64,000 bases of DNA, from positions 248,001 through 312,000 of the forward strand of contig JAEWPV010000007.1 in NCBI GenBank assembly GCA_023460535.1. Reading direction: 5' to 3'. A model generated the notes under the pieces. It worked only from the letters and a program-made list of their open reading frames with translations. It searched no databases and was not told where the DNA came from. Each line of letters begins with the position of its first letter. The first letter of the stretch is position 1. Source of the stretch: Bacillota bacterium. Its GTDB lineage: Bacteria; Bacillota; Clostridia; Oscillospirales; Ruminococcaceae. Positions 1 through 8,574 of this stretch are shown one piece after another. A program made the translations under genes and the position numbers.

Positions 1-35
1 CGCAGTTTATCCCTTTTGATGGGCCGCCGACCCCG

Positions 36-1490
36 TTATTCCTCCTGATCAAGCGCGCAGCAGCGGTCGCCGATACGCGACTCGAACTTATCCTTTCGGA
101 TATCCTTAGGCGGCTCGACGGGGTACTCCCCGGTAAAGCAGCCGGTGCAAAAGCCGCAGCGGGCACTTTCGGCAATCTTTTTTGCGTTGTCTACACTAAT
201 GAAGCCCAAAGAATCCACGCCGATCTCCTTTGCTATTTCAGGTACAGTCATCTTGCAGGCAATCAGGTTATCCTTGCTGTCGATGTCGGTGCCGAAGTAG
301 CAGGGGTTGATAAAGGGCGGCGCCGAGATGCGCATGTGAATCTCCTTTGCACCCGCCTCGCGGATGAGATGCACAATGCGCGCGCTGGTCGTGCCGCGGA
401 CGATGGAGTCGTCCACAAGCACCACGCGCTTGCCGCTTACCGTTTCTTTTAGCACGTTGAGCTTAATGCGCACCGCGTCCTCGCGCTGTTCCTGCGAGGG
501 TTGGATAAAGGTTCTGCCCACGTAACGATTCTTAATCAGCCCGATGCCGTACGGAATGCCCGACTGACGGGAGTAGCCGATGGCGGCGTCCAGCCCCGAA
601 TCGGGCACGCCCACCACCACATCCGCCTGTACGGGGTGCTCCAGCGCAAGGTATGCACCCGCACGCAGACGCGCGCCGTGTACCGACGCACCCTCAATTA
701 CCGAATCGGGACGCGCGAAGTAGATAAACTCGAACACGCACAGGCTGCCCTTGCCACCCTCTGTGCAGTGGGTGCGGATGCTGCGCAGCCCTTTCTTTTT
801 GTCCACCACCACAATCTCGCCGGGGTCAAGGTCGCGCACAAACTCGGCACCCAAGCTGTCCAACGCACAGCTTTCGGACGCGAACACCACGTCCGAGCCG
901 CGCTTGCCCATACAAAGCGGGCGAAAGCCGTTGGGGTCGCGCGCCGCTATCAGCTTTTGCGGCGACATCACAATCAGCGAGTATGCACCCTGAATGCGGT
1001 GCATTGCCTGCTCCAGCGCCGTCTCGATGCTGGGGGTGTTGATGCGCGCCTGTGTGATGATATAGGCGATGACCTCGGTGTCGTTGGTGCTGTGAAAGAT
1101 TGCGCCGCCCATCTCAAGCTCCTCGCGCAGGGCGCCCGCGTTCACCAGATTCCCGTTGTGGGCAAGCACCATCTTGCCCTTTACGTGCTGAATGACAAGG
1201 GGCTGCGCGTTGGTTCTGCTTTGCCCGCCGGTAGTGGAGTACCGCACATGCCCCACCGCCATGTTGCCGTCGCCCAGCTTTGCCAGTGCATCCGCCGTAA
1301 ACACCTCGGGCACAAGCCCGATATCACGGTGCGCACGCATAACGCCGTCGTCGTTTACGACGATACCGCAGCTTTCCTGCCCGCGGTGCTGCAGCGCATA
1401 CAGTGCAAAGTAAGCACTTGCGGCTACCGGTCCGCGCTGTTCGGAAAAGATACCGAACACGCCGCATTCTTCTTTTAAGGTATCAAACAT
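36..1490 (-). CDS. purF: Amidophosphoribosyltransferase (PurF)
   Basis: First committed enzyme of de novo purine synthesis: transfers glutamine amide nitrogen to PRPP to give phosphoribosylamine, in the cytosol. The 484-residue product begins MFDTLKEE followed by CGVFGI; in this family the short propeptide is removed to expose the N-terminal catalytic Cys. The Ntn glutaminase domain covers about residues 9-240 and the phosphoribosyltransferase domain follows, with the PRPP loop VVLVDDSIVRGTT near residue 355. Cysteines in IACKMT and CGFCTGCF fit the 4Fe-4S form of Bacillus-type PurF. It is the third gene of a minus-strand purE-purC-purF run; the next gene would lie outside the window. Confidence 0.97.
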   Translation of the reverse strand: MFDTLKEECGVFGIFSEQRGPVAASAYFALYALQHRGQESCGIVVNDDGVMRAHRDIGLVPEVFTADALAKLGDGNMAVGHVRYSTTGGQSRTNAQPLVIQHVKGKMVLAHNGNLVNAGALREELEMGGAIFHSTNDTEVIAYIITQARINTPSIETALEQAMHRIQGAYSLIVMSPQKLIAARDPNGFRPLCMGKRGSDVVFASESCALDSLGAEFVRDLDPGEIVVVDKKKGLRSIRTHCTEGGKGSLCVFEFIYFARPDSVIEGASVHGARLRAGAYLALEHPVQADVVVGVPDSGLDAAIGYSRQSGIPYGIGLIKNRYVGRTFIQPSQEQREDAVRIKLNVLKETVSGKRVVLVDDSIVRGTTSARIVHLIREAGAKEIHMRISAPPFINPCYFGTDIDSKDNLIACKMTVPEIAKEIGVDSLGFISVDNAKKIAESARCGFCTGCFTGEYPVEPPKDIRKDKFESRIGDRCCALDQEE

Positions 1491-1590
1491 TTCATCCTAC
1501 CCGCCATTTCTCCGGCACGGCTCTTTGTCTCCCCCCACGCCGGATGGGGAATACACCGCATTCTATATCCAGCGAATACCGGCAGCCGGT

Positions 1591-2301
1591 TTATTCGCCG
1601 AGCAGTCGCTTCATAATCTCCTGATACGCGTCCTCTACTCCGCCAAGATCCCGACGGAAGCGATCCTTGTCCAGCTTTTCGCCCGTCTTGCTGTCCCAAA
1701 AGCGGCAGGTATCGGGGCTTATTTCGTCCGCCAGCACGATGGTGCCGTCGTCAAGCCGCCCAAACTCCAGCTTAAAGTCGATGAGCTCAATGCCAAGGTC
1801 CTTCAGGTACTCGGCAAGGATGTCGTTGACCTTAAAAGAGTAATCCGCAATGACCTTAAGCTCGTCCTTTGTGGCAAGCTTCATCGCCGCGATGTGGTAG
1901 TCGTTAATCATCGGGTCGCCCAGCTCGTCGTCCTTGTAGCAGTACTCGAGCACCGTGCTTGCCAGCTTGGTTCCCTCGGCGATGCCAAGACGCTTAGAGA
2001 GCGAGCCCGCCGCGATGTTGCGTACAATCACCTCAATTGGAACAATCGAGACCTTCTTCACCAGCGTCTCGCGCTCGGAAAGCTCTTTGACGAGATGGGT
2101 GGGGATGCCCTTAGTCTCGAGCATCTTCATCAGGTGGTTGGTCACGCGATTGTTGATAATGCCCTTGCCCAATATGGTACCCTTTTTTAGTCCGTTAAAG
2201 GCGGTCGCGTCGTCCTTGTAGTCCACGATATAAAGCTGTGCGTCGTCGGTTGCGAATACCTTTTTGGCCTTGCCCTCGTAAAGCTGGTTTAACTTCTGCA
2301 T
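1591..2301 (-). CDS. purC: Phosphoribosylaminoimidazole-succinocarboxamide synthase (SAICAR synthetase)
   Basis: ATP-dependent joining of aspartate to CAIR, the step after PurE in purine synthesis. The 236-residue protein opens with the family signature LYEGKAKKVF (residues 7-16) and contains VEVIVRN-type and DFKLEFG segments typical of bacterial PurC, at the usual length. The ATG is preceded by GGAAAGGG at good spacing. It sits between purE and purF on the same strand with short gaps, so co-transcription is likely. Confidence 0.97.
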   Translation of the reverse strand: MQKLNQLYEGKAKKVFATDDAQLYIVDYKDDATAFNGLKKGTILGKGIINNRVTNHLMKMLETKGIPTHLVKELSERETLVKKVSIVPIEVIVRNIAAGSLSKRLGIAEGTKLASTVLEYCYKDDELGDPMINDYHIAAMKLATKDELKVIADYSFKVNDILAEYLKDLGIELIDFKLEFGRLDDGTIVLADEISPDTCRFWDSKTGEKLDKDRFRRDLGGVEDAYQEIMKRLLGE

Positions 2302-2381
2302 GTTTGTTGCCCTTTCCTTTCTTATGCCAAGAGGATTGTTCCTTTTGGCGTGAATCCCTGTCGTTTCTATTCTGCTCGGGT

Positions 2382-2888
2382 TCAGCGCAGCTTAAGCTTG
2401 TCCTCCACGGCCTGTTCGGCCGCGAGCACGCCCTGTTCCATCACTTGTTTTTCCTCCGCGAGCTTTTGTTCAAGCCCTGCGTCATAGATGCCCAGCATCT
2501 GCACCGCGAGAATGGCGGCATTCACCGCGCCGTCGATGGCAACGGTTGCCACAGGTACGCCTTTTGGCATCTGCACGGTGGAAAGCAGCGCGTCAAGCCC
2601 CTCGAGCGACGCCTTGATTGGAACGCCGATAACCGGCAGCGTGGTGTGCGCGGCAAGCACGCCCGCCAAGTGCGCCGCCTTGCCCGCCGCCGCGATGATG
2701 ACCCCATAGCCGTTTTTGCGCGCGTCCTGTGCAAACGCGCACGCTCTGGCCGGTGTGCGGTGTGCGCTCATCACCCTTACGGTGTACTCCACCCCAAAGC
2801 GGTCGAGTGTTTTTAATGCTCCCTGCATGGTTGCGAGGTCACTGTCGCTGCCCATGACGACCGCTACCTTTTTGCTGTTGCTCTGCAT
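2382..2888 (-). CDS. purE: N5-carboxyaminoimidazole ribonucleotide mutase (PurE class I)
   Basis: Converts N5-CAIR to CAIR. The 168-residue product has the class I N-terminal motif VVMGSDSDLATM and the SAHRTP active-site segment (about residues 41-46), followed by the AAGKAAHLAGVLAAHT stretch. A purK partner is not in view. The start codon is only about 36 nt downstream of a strong intrinsic terminator, with no room for a separate promoter, so purE expression probably depends on read-through of the leader upstream. Confidence 0.96.
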   Translation of the reverse strand: MQSNSKKVAVVMGSDSDLATMQGALKTLDRFGVEYTVRVMSAHRTPARACAFAQDARKNGYGVIIAAAGKAAHLAGVLAAHTTLPVIGVPIKASLEGLDALLSTVQMPKGVPVATVAIDGAVNAAILAVQMLGIYDAGLEQKLAEEKQVMEQGVLAAEQAVEDKLKLR

Positions 2889-2919
2889 GGTAAGTCCATC
2901 CTCTCATTATTTTACTTCT

Positions 2920-2959
2920 AAAACAAAAATAGGCTATGGCGCGTTACGCCATAGCCTAT
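2920..2959 (-). terminator. Intrinsic terminator/attenuator ahead of purE
   Basis: On the minus strand a perfect 13-bp stem (2929-2941 with 2947-2959, 5-nt loop) is followed by TTTTTGTTTT. It ends about 30 nt before the purE ATG. Seen directly. An attenuator for the pur operon or the 3' end of a small RNA are the two readings. Confidence 0.85.
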
Positions 2960-3168
2960 GGTTACCTGAAAGCGCGCGCAGCCTCTGCGTTTCTGCTTTC
3001 GGATGCAGGTGTGCCAAGGATGCCGCAGCCGCTGTGCGAACTGCAACCCCTACACCTGATTCTATTGTGCCAAAACACGCCCATATGGTTCATTTCGCAC
3101 AAGCCTCCGAAACATATGTGATGCGGACCCCGCCCCATAGCGCCACAATAAATTAAAACTAACTCAGA
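2925..3168 (-). ncRNA. Structured leader or small RNA upstream of purE, family not recognised
   Basis: About 240 nt from a good promoter to the terminator. Visible pairings on the minus strand: TATTGTG with CACAATA closing a domain that holds a CATATG...CATATG / TTTCG...CGAAA hairpin; CAGGTGT...ACACCTG enclosing GTTGCAG...CTGCGGC; and GAAAGC...GCTTTC enclosing GCAG...CTGC. No good coding frame is present. I tested it by eye against purine, ZTP and PRPP/ykkC riboswitch consensus and found no convincing match. A 6S-type small RNA placed beside purE is an alternative reading that I cannot confirm. Confidence 0.55.
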
Positions 3169-3173
3169 CCTAT

Positions 3174-3202
3174 ATTTTAATCTATTGCAGTGATAAAAAC
3201 AA
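3174..3202 (-). promoter_or_regulatory. SigA-type promoter of the purE leader
   Basis: Minus-strand TTGTTT (3202-3197), 17-bp spacer, TAAAAT (3179-3174). Predicted start near 3167. It is the only good promoter between purE and the SPFH gene. Confidence 0.6.
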
Positions 3203-3267
3203 GCGGCGGCGACAAAATCGTTTCGTTGCACCAAAAACACGCACTGGTCTGCGCGGGGGTTGTGCAG

Positions 3268-4206
3268 TTAGCTGTTTTGCGTGTCACTCATCAGCTCTTT
3301 TACCGATGCGGCAAGACCGCCCAGCGACTGCAGCTCGGATGGAATAATAATCTTAGTGGACTTGCCGTCACACGCCTTGATAAACGCCTCGAAGCTCTTC
3401 AGGGTAAGAATTCGGTCGGAGGGAGCGGACTCGTTTAACAGCTTAATACTATCGGCAAGCGCCGTTTGCACCATTATAATCGACTGGGCTTCGCCCTGTG
3501 CCTCACGAATCTTTTGCTCTCTTACCGCGTCCGCGCGCAGGATGGCAGATTCTTTCTCCGCCTGTGCACGCAGGATAGCGGATTCACGCTCGCCTTCGGC
3601 GACAAGGATCTGGCTGTGCTTTTCGCCCTCGGCGCGTAGGATCGATTGACGGCGCTCACGCTCCGCCTTCATCTGCTTCTCCATCGCGTCTTGAATCTCA
3701 CGCGGAGGAAGGATGTTCTTAAGCTCAACACGGGTAACCTTAATGCCCCACTTATCGGTGGCAATGTCAAGGATCGTGGTAATTTTGGTGTTGATTGCAT
3801 CGCGCGAAGAAAGGGTCGCGTCAAGTTCCATATCGCCAATGATATTACGCAGGGTGGTTGCCGAGAGCAGTTCGATGGCCGCAAGCGGTCTGTCCACACC
3901 GTAGGCATACAGCTTCGGGTCGGTAATGTAGAAGAACACCACGGTGTCAATCTGCATTGTTACATTGTCCTTGGTAATAACCGGCTGAGGCTTAAAGTCT
4001 GCAACCTGCTCCTTTAGGGTAACGCGCTTTGCTATGCGGTCAATGAACGGAACCTTAAAATGAAGGCCCGTTTCCCATGTACATTTGTACACGCCCAAAC
4101 GCTCCACAACATATGCGGTCGCCTGCGGTACAATCTTTATGTTTGACACCGCAATAATAAACACCAGGATTAGCAGTGCACCAATGATATATGGTCCCAT
4201 AAACAC
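3268..4206 (-). CDS. SPFH/Band 7 membrane protein (stomatin/QmcA-like)
   Basis: A 312-residue SPFH-domain protein. It has one N-terminal membrane helix (about residues 5-25), a PHB domain from about 27 to 180 (VPQATAYVVERLGVY, RDAINTKI, WGIKVTRVELKNI), then a long charged coiled coil rich in Ala/Glu/Arg repeats (AEGEKHSQILVAEGERESAILRAQAEKESAILRADA, about 195-245). This family scaffolds membrane microdomains and is usually encoded with NfeD proteins. The NfeD gene lies immediately upstream on the same strand, with a 75-nt gap. No protease motif is seen, so the role is scaffold rather than enzyme. Confidence 0.9.
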   Translation of the reverse strand: MFMGPYIIGALLILVFIIAVSNIKIVPQATAYVVERLGVYKCTWETGLHFKVPFIDRIAKRVTLKEQVADFKPQPVITKDNVTMQIDTVVFFYITDPKLYAYGVDRPLAAIELLSATTLRNIIGDMELDATLSSRDAINTKITTILDIATDKWGIKVTRVELKNILPPREIQDAMEKQMKAERERRQSILRAEGEKHSQILVAEGERESAILRAQAEKESAILRADAVREQKIREAQGEAQSIIMVQTALADSIKLLNESAPSDRILTLKSFEAFIKACDGKSTKIIIPSELQSLGGLAASVKELMSDTQNS

Positions 4207-4281
4207 GCTCCATTTCCGCCGGTATCCGGCATTTTACATTTTATATTACCCACGGGTGTCTTTCCTCCCAGGGGAAGGGGT

Positions 4282-4722
4282 CTATTCGTTTGTCGGCAGC
4301 ACGTATACCTTTACGCCCTCGATGCGTGTAACTAAAACCTTCTGCCCCTCTGCAAGCTCCGTGCCTTCTTCGCTGCGCGCCGCCCACGACAGACCGTTGA
4401 CGTACACCCTTCCGGTTTGGCGCACATTATCCACCGTTTCCTGCACAAGACCGATTTTGCCCACTACCATATCGGCGTTGGTTGCGGTCTTTCTCTTACC
4501 CAGCAGCTTTTTGGCAAGCGGGCGTGTGGCAAGCAACAGTGCACCGCTGCTTATAAAAAAGATTAACAGCTGCAGATAGACGGGTGCGCCAAGCAGCGCC
4601 GAGATCAGCGAAAGCAACGCGCCCGCAGCAAACCAGATGAAGATGAGCTGCACCGAGGCCGCCTCGCCTACACAGAATAAGATAATCGCAATAAGCCACC
4701 AAAGCGGAGCATATTCCAGCAT
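4282..4722 (-). CDS. NfeD-like membrane protein
   Basis: A 146-residue protein with three or four predicted membrane helices in its first 85 residues (LEYAPLWWLIAIILFCVGEAA onward) followed by a C-terminal OB-fold domain (about 95-146, ending in VYVNGLSWAARSEEGTELAEGQKVLVTRIEGVKVYVLP), the short NfeD form. The ATG at 4722 is preferred over a longer TTG start because AGGAAAGGGG precedes it at useful spacing. It is first of a two-gene operon with the SPFH gene; such pairs work together in membrane organisation. Confidence 0.88.
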   Translation of the reverse strand: MLEYAPLWWLIAIILFCVGEAASVQLIFIWFAAGALLSLISALLGAPVYLQLLIFFISSGALLLATRPLAKKLLGKRKTATNADMVVGKIGLVQETVDNVRQTGRVYVNGLSWAARSEEGTELAEGQKVLVTRIEGVKVYVLPTNE

Positions 4723-4931
4723 GTTACCAAACCCCTTTCCTACTGCCGCTGTTCCCTGAAATAGCGACAAATCAAGCTCCTAACCAGTATAATAACCGCA
4801 AGCATGTATTATACCTAAAATGCCGTTAAGGCTTTGTTATGTATTTAACATGCAACTATCAGTTATTGGATATATTATAGCACATTTTGCAGTTAAAACA
4901 ATGAACAATCTGCAAACGCAGAACAATAGCA

Positions 4932-4960
4932 AAGGGGCGCACCGAAAAGGCGCGCCCCTC
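4932..4960 (-). terminator. Probable terminator of groES-groEL
   Basis: Stem AGGGGCGC/GCGCCCCT just downstream of the groEL stop. The following T tract is weak (TTTGCTATTGTTC), so efficiency is uncertain. Confidence 0.55.
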
Positions 4961-4998
4961 AATCTCTGTCTTCTGTCCTCTAAACCCTGTCTTCTCGC

Positions 4999-6624
4999 TT
5001 AGTACATTCCGCCCATGCCGGGATTGGGAGCGGGAGCGGGGTTTTCTTCGGGCTTATCGGCAACCAGCGACTCAGTGGTCAAAATCATTGCGGCCGCGCT
5101 AGCAGCATTCTGCAGTGCGCTTCTGGTTACCTTGGTGGGGTCTACAATACCACTGGCAATCATATCGCCGTAGGTCTCGTTGTATGCGTCAAAGCCGTAG
5201 CCGGTCTTATTCGCGGCAAGCACCTTATCCACGATAACCGAGCCCTCAAGCCCAGCGTTCTCGGCAATCTGGCGCAGCGGCTCTTCGAGCGCGCGCAGTA
5301 CAATCTTCGCGCCGGTCTTCTCGTCGCCCTCGCACGCCTCAACCAGCTTCTTGACAGCGGGGATGGCGTTGATGAGCGCGATACCGCCGCCCGCTACAAT
5401 ACCCTCGGCAACAGCCGCCTTGGTAGCGGAGAGCGCGTCCTCAATGCGCATCTTCTTTTCCTTCATCTCAATCTCGGTCGCGGCACCTACCTTAATAACG
5501 GCAACACCGCCCGAAAGCTTGGCAAGACGCTCCTGCAGCTTCTCGCGGTCAAAGTCGGAGGTGGTAATCTCAATCTGTCCCTTAATCTGGTTCACGCGCG
5601 CCTTAATATCTTCCTTGCTGCCGGCGCCGTCTACGATGATTGTGTTCTCTTTCTGTACAACCACCTGACGCGCACGACCAAGCTGGGTGACCTGAGTTTC
5701 CTTTAGGTCAAGACCAAGTTCATCACTGATGACCTCGCCGCCGGTGAGGATGGCGATGTCGCGCAGCATCTCTTTTCTTCTGTCTCCAAATCCGGGTGCC
5801 TTAATCGCAACGCAGGTAAAGGTGCCGCGCAGCTTGTTGACGATAAGGGTGGACAGCGCCTCGCCCTCCACATCCTCGGCAATGATTACAAGCTTTTTGC
5901 CCGACTGAACAATCTGCTCAAGCAGGGGCAGAATCTCCTGAATGGAGGCGAGCTTTTTATCGGTAATCAGGATGTAGGCGTCGTCGATAACCGCCTCCAT
6001 CTTATCCGCGTCGGTCACCATGTAGGGGGTGATGTATCCGCGGTCGAACTGCATGCCCTCTACAACCTCGCTGTAGGTCTCGGCAGTCTTGCTCTCCTCA
6101 ATGGTGATTACACCGTCTGCGGTTACCTTCTCCATCGCGTCGGCAATCAGCTTGCCTATCGACTCATCTCCGGCAGAAACGGTGGCGACGCGCGCGATAT
6201 CCTCGGTGTTGCCCACCTTCTTGGAGTTTGCAATTACGGTTTCTACAGCAGTATCAACCGCCTTTTGAATGCCCTTTTTAAGCACCATGGGGTTTGCGCC
6301 CGCCGCAACGTTCTTCATGCCCTCACGCACCAGCGCCTGCGCAAGCAGGGTAGCGGTGGTGGTGCCGTCGCCGGCAGCGTCGTTTGTTTTGGTGGCAACC
6401 TCTTTTACAAGCTGCGCGCCCATGTTCTCAAAGGGATCCTCAAGCTCAATTTCTTTTGCAATGGTCACGCCGTCGTTGGTGATAAGCGGCGCGCCGAACT
6501 TCTTATCGAGTACAACGTTGCGTCCCTTGGGACCCAGTGTAATTTTAACGGTATCGGCGAGCTTATCAAGACCAATCTGCAACGATTTTCTTGCTTCCTC
6601 GCCGTATGCGATCTGCTTTGCCAT
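4999..6624 (-). CDS. groEL: Chaperonin GroEL (60 kDa)
   Basis: ATP-driven folding chamber, a tetradecamer that works with GroES. The 541-residue product carries TLGPKGRNVVLDKKFG, the DGTTTATLLAQ nucleotide-binding segment (about 85-97), the AAVAEGIVAGGGIAL signature (about 404-418), and ends in NPGMGGMY, a GGM-type tail. Full length and uninterrupted. Located 46 nt downstream of groES in one operon controlled by CIRCE. Confidence 0.99.
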   Translation of the reverse strand: MAKQIAYGEEARKSLQIGLDKLADTVKITLGPKGRNVVLDKKFGAPLITNDGVTIAKEIELEDPFENMGAQLVKEVATKTNDAAGDGTTTATLLAQALVREGMKNVAAGANPMVLKKGIQKAVDTAVETVIANSKKVGNTEDIARVATVSAGDESIGKLIADAMEKVTADGVITIEESKTAETYSEVVEGMQFDRGYITPYMVTDADKMEAVIDDAYILITDKKLASIQEILPLLEQIVQSGKKLVIIAEDVEGEALSTLIVNKLRGTFTCVAIKAPGFGDRRKEMLRDIAILTGGEVISDELGLDLKETQVTQLGRARQVVVQKENTIIVDGAGSKEDIKARVNQIKGQIEITTSDFDREKLQERLAKLSGGVAVIKVGAATEIEMKEKKMRIEDALSATKAAVAEGIVAGGGIALINAIPAVKKLVEACEGDEKTGAKIVLRALEEPLRQIAENAGLEGSVIVDKVLAANKTGYGFDAYNETYGDMIASGIVDPTKVTRSALQNAASAAAMILTTESLVADKPEENPAPAPNPGMGGMY

Positions 6625-6670
6625 GGCATATGCCCCCTTATTAAAGTTAAATTCAGTTTTTCTTTTTTAC

Positions 6671-6955
6671 TTATTCCACAACCGCCAGAATATCGGACTG
6701 ACGAACGATTACATACTCGTCGCCGTCAACCTTCACCTCGGTGCCGGAGTATTTGCTGGTAATTACCTTGTTGCCCGGTACCACATACATGGTTACTTCT
6801 TTTCCGTCTACAAGACCACCGGGTCCTACGGCAATTACTTCTGCAATCTGGGGCTTCTCCTTCGCGGCTCCCGTCAGGATGATGCCGCTTTTGGTGGTCT
6901 CTTCCGCCTCAACCATCTTGAGTACCACTCTGTCGGCAAGAGGTTTCACAGTCAT
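6671..6955 (-). CDS. groES: Co-chaperonin GroES (10 kDa)
   Basis: Lid of the GroEL chamber. A 94-residue protein starting MTVKPLADRVVLKMVEAEETTKSGIILTGAAKEKP, with the mobile loop at about residues 18-32 and YVIVRQSDILAVVE at the end. The ATG at 6955 has GGGAGG six bases upstream; a longer open frame upstream lacks family similarity. First gene of the groES-groEL operon. Confidence 0.99.
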   Translation of the reverse strand: MTVKPLADRVVLKMVEAEETTKSGIILTGAAKEKPQIAEVIAVGPGGLVDGKEVTMYVVPGNKVITSKYSGTEVKVDGDEYVIVRQSDILAVVE

Positions 6956-7048
6956 CTCTATTCCTCCCAATAAAAAATTGTATTTTCCCGCAGCTTCGTT
7001 GCATGGCACCGGGTGCCTGCTTTGCAAAGAAGGCGGTGTGTGCTAATT

Positions 7049-7075
7049 TTAGCACTCAATTGCTTTGAGTGCTAA
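7049..7075. promoter_or_regulatory. CIRCE operator (HrcA binding site)
   Basis: Perfect TTAGCACTC-N9-GAGTGCTAA. It lies between the groES promoter and the groES start, so HrcA bound here would block groESL transcription until heat stress. hrcA itself is not in the window. Confidence 0.98.
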
Positions 7076-7084
7076 CCAAGTTCT

Positions 7085-7112
7085 ATTGTAGCTTATTTTT
7101 CACAAAAATCAA
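7085..7112 (-). promoter_or_regulatory. groESL promoter
   Basis: Minus-strand TTGATT (7112-7107), 16-bp spacer, TACAAT (7090-7085), placing the start next to or inside CIRCE. Confidence 0.8.
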
Positions 7113-7148
7113 GGGGAGATTATCAACTGCGCTTAGTTTTTACAAAAT

Positions 7149-7200
7149 GTTAAAAAATATGAAGGTCATCGGGAAAACATTTGCTGTTCCCGATGACCTT
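7149..7200 (-). terminator. Intrinsic terminator of the lipid kinase gene
   Basis: A 13-bp perfect stem (7162-7174 with 7188-7200) followed on the minus strand by a CATATTTTTTAAC tract. It lies 12 nt past the lipid kinase stop. Confidence 0.85.
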
Positions 7201-7211
7201 GATTTAAGCAG

Positions 7212-8177
7212 TTAGCCCTGGCACGTACCCTTAATGCGCACAGCCCGGGTGCGTGCCGCCTGTGCCGTTTTTTGGTGTGCAAGAGGCACGGAAAACAGCA
7301 GCGCCTTAGGTAAAACCTCCGCGTGCATTCCGTTGGTCAGCTCGCATTCGCCATCGTAGTTTACCACCACGGGGTGCGGAGAAGCGACTGTAATGGTTTT
7401 AGCGCGACGGTAGGTAATGGCATCCGCAAAGGCAGGCGTGTCAAGATGCAGACCCTTTTTGTACTTACCGATCAGCGCAAGAAACCGCAGACGCGAAAGC
7501 CGCTTAACAAACACAATCTCCAGCAGTCCGTCCTCCAGGTCTGCGCGGGGTGCCGCCGCAAAGCCGCCGCCATAACTACGACCGTTGCCGCAAACCCCGA
7601 TGACATACTCGCCTTCCGGCAGTGTTTCGCCGTCCACCGTAATCTTCATCACGCTGGAGATGCGTTTAAAAAACCGCTCGCCGATCGCAATAATGTACGC
7701 CATGCTGCCCGTAACAAGCGGCCATGTTTTATAACGGGACATGCTCATGGCAACGGCGGAGTCAAACCCCACCGAGCACAGATTAATGCACAGTCCCCCG
7801 CTTGTTTGAATCAGGTCAATCCTTCTTGCATCCCCCGCAAGCTGTGCAGCGACATCAAGAAACGGAACCCCGGGAAAGCTGCGCACAAAATCGTTGCCAG
7901 AACCGCACGGGATAACCGCAACCTGAACGTTGGGGTAGCCGTAAGCGCCGCGCGCCACCTCGCCCAACGTACCGTCGCCGCCGCAGGCATAAAACCGCAG
8001 CTCTTCGCCGATTTGGCTTAGCTTTTTTACGTACTCGGTCGCGTCACCCACACACGTTGTTAGATAGATCTCATAATCAGTACCTTTTTCCCTGCATACT
8101 GTCTTAATCTGCTCGGTAAGCGGACCGACGTGCCGCCCTTTGCCCGCGACGGGATTAACAATAAAGATATGCTTCAT
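7212..8177 (-). CDS. Diacylglycerol kinase-family lipid kinase (YegS/DgkB-like)
   Basis: A 321-residue member of the DAGK catalytic family that phosphorylates diacylglycerol or a related lipid with ATP at the membrane. Motifs: FIVNPVAGKGR (about 5-15), ACGGDGTLGEVARG (nucleotide loop, about 64-77), VIPCGSGNDFVRSF (about 88-102), and the C-terminal domain with GNGRSYGGGFAAAPRADLEDGLLEIV. RBS GGGAGGT precedes the ATG. It has its own terminator and no obvious operon partner. The exact lipid substrate cannot be told from sequence. Confidence 0.9.
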   Translation of the reverse strand: MKHIFIVNPVAGKGRHVGPLTEQIKTVCREKGTDYEIYLTTCVGDATEYVKKLSQIGEELRFYACGGDGTLGEVARGAYGYPNVQVAVIPCGSGNDFVRSFPGVPFLDVAAQLAGDARRIDLIQTSGGLCINLCSVGFDSAVAMSMSRYKTWPLVTGSMAYIIAIGERFFKRISSVMKITVDGETLPEGEYVIGVCGNGRSYGGGFAAAPRADLEDGLLEIVFVKRLSRLRFLALIGKYKKGLHLDTPAFADAITYRRAKTITVASPHPVVVNYDGECELTNGMHAEVLPKALLFSVPLAHQKTAQAARTRAVRIKGTCQG

Positions 8178-8574
8178 CCGGGGTACCTCCCGTTGTTATT
8201 GTGTTTTGTAGTTTATGCAGTAAACCGGCTCTTATTGTGCACCGCATATATGGTCGCAAACTGTAAAAGCCGTAACGCTTTATTGAAATAAGTATATCGT
8301 ATCCCACCGTATTTTCCAACTGAAATTTTGCGTTTTTTGTTTATTATGTCCTGCGGTTGTGTTAGAATAGTACCGGTCGCAGATTAACCGAACCAAAACC
8401 CAGAAAGGCGACACCCATCTTGCAAGAAACACCTGCCAAAAACACGATATAAATCCTGATATCGCTAACTAACCTGCTGTTAGTCAACCCCTTTCGCGGA
8501 AAAGCCGCGCAATTACTACTCATGACGTTTTGTGCCTTTGGACACTTTGCGCCGCAAAGGAATGGTTATCACCT
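8178..8574. other. Divergent intergenic region with a structured gtrA leader
   Basis: No gene seen. It holds the likely plus-strand promoter at 8340-8368 and, downstream of it, four short hairpins: CGATAT...ATATCG, CTAAC...GTTAG, CGCGG...CCGCG and TTTGC...GCAAA, the last overlapping the Shine-Dalgarno region of the gtrA-like gene. No known riboswitch recognised. Confidence 0.4.
8340..8368 (+). promoter_or_regulatory. Candidate promoter of the gtrA-like gene
   Basis: TTTATT, 17-bp spacer, TAGAAT with a TG one base upstream (extended -10). Confidence 0.45.

Noticed and set aside
501..1478. Long plus-strand open frame across purF
   Set aside because: Antisense shadow of a clear purF gene; no RBS and no family similarity.
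2925..3168. Purine, ZTP or PRPP riboswitch
   Set aside because: The conserved core segments of these classes could not be found by eye; kept as an unassigned leader.
2962..3240. 92-codon minus-strand frame upstream of purE
   Set aside because: Overlaps the structured leader and its promoter; no RBS or domain.
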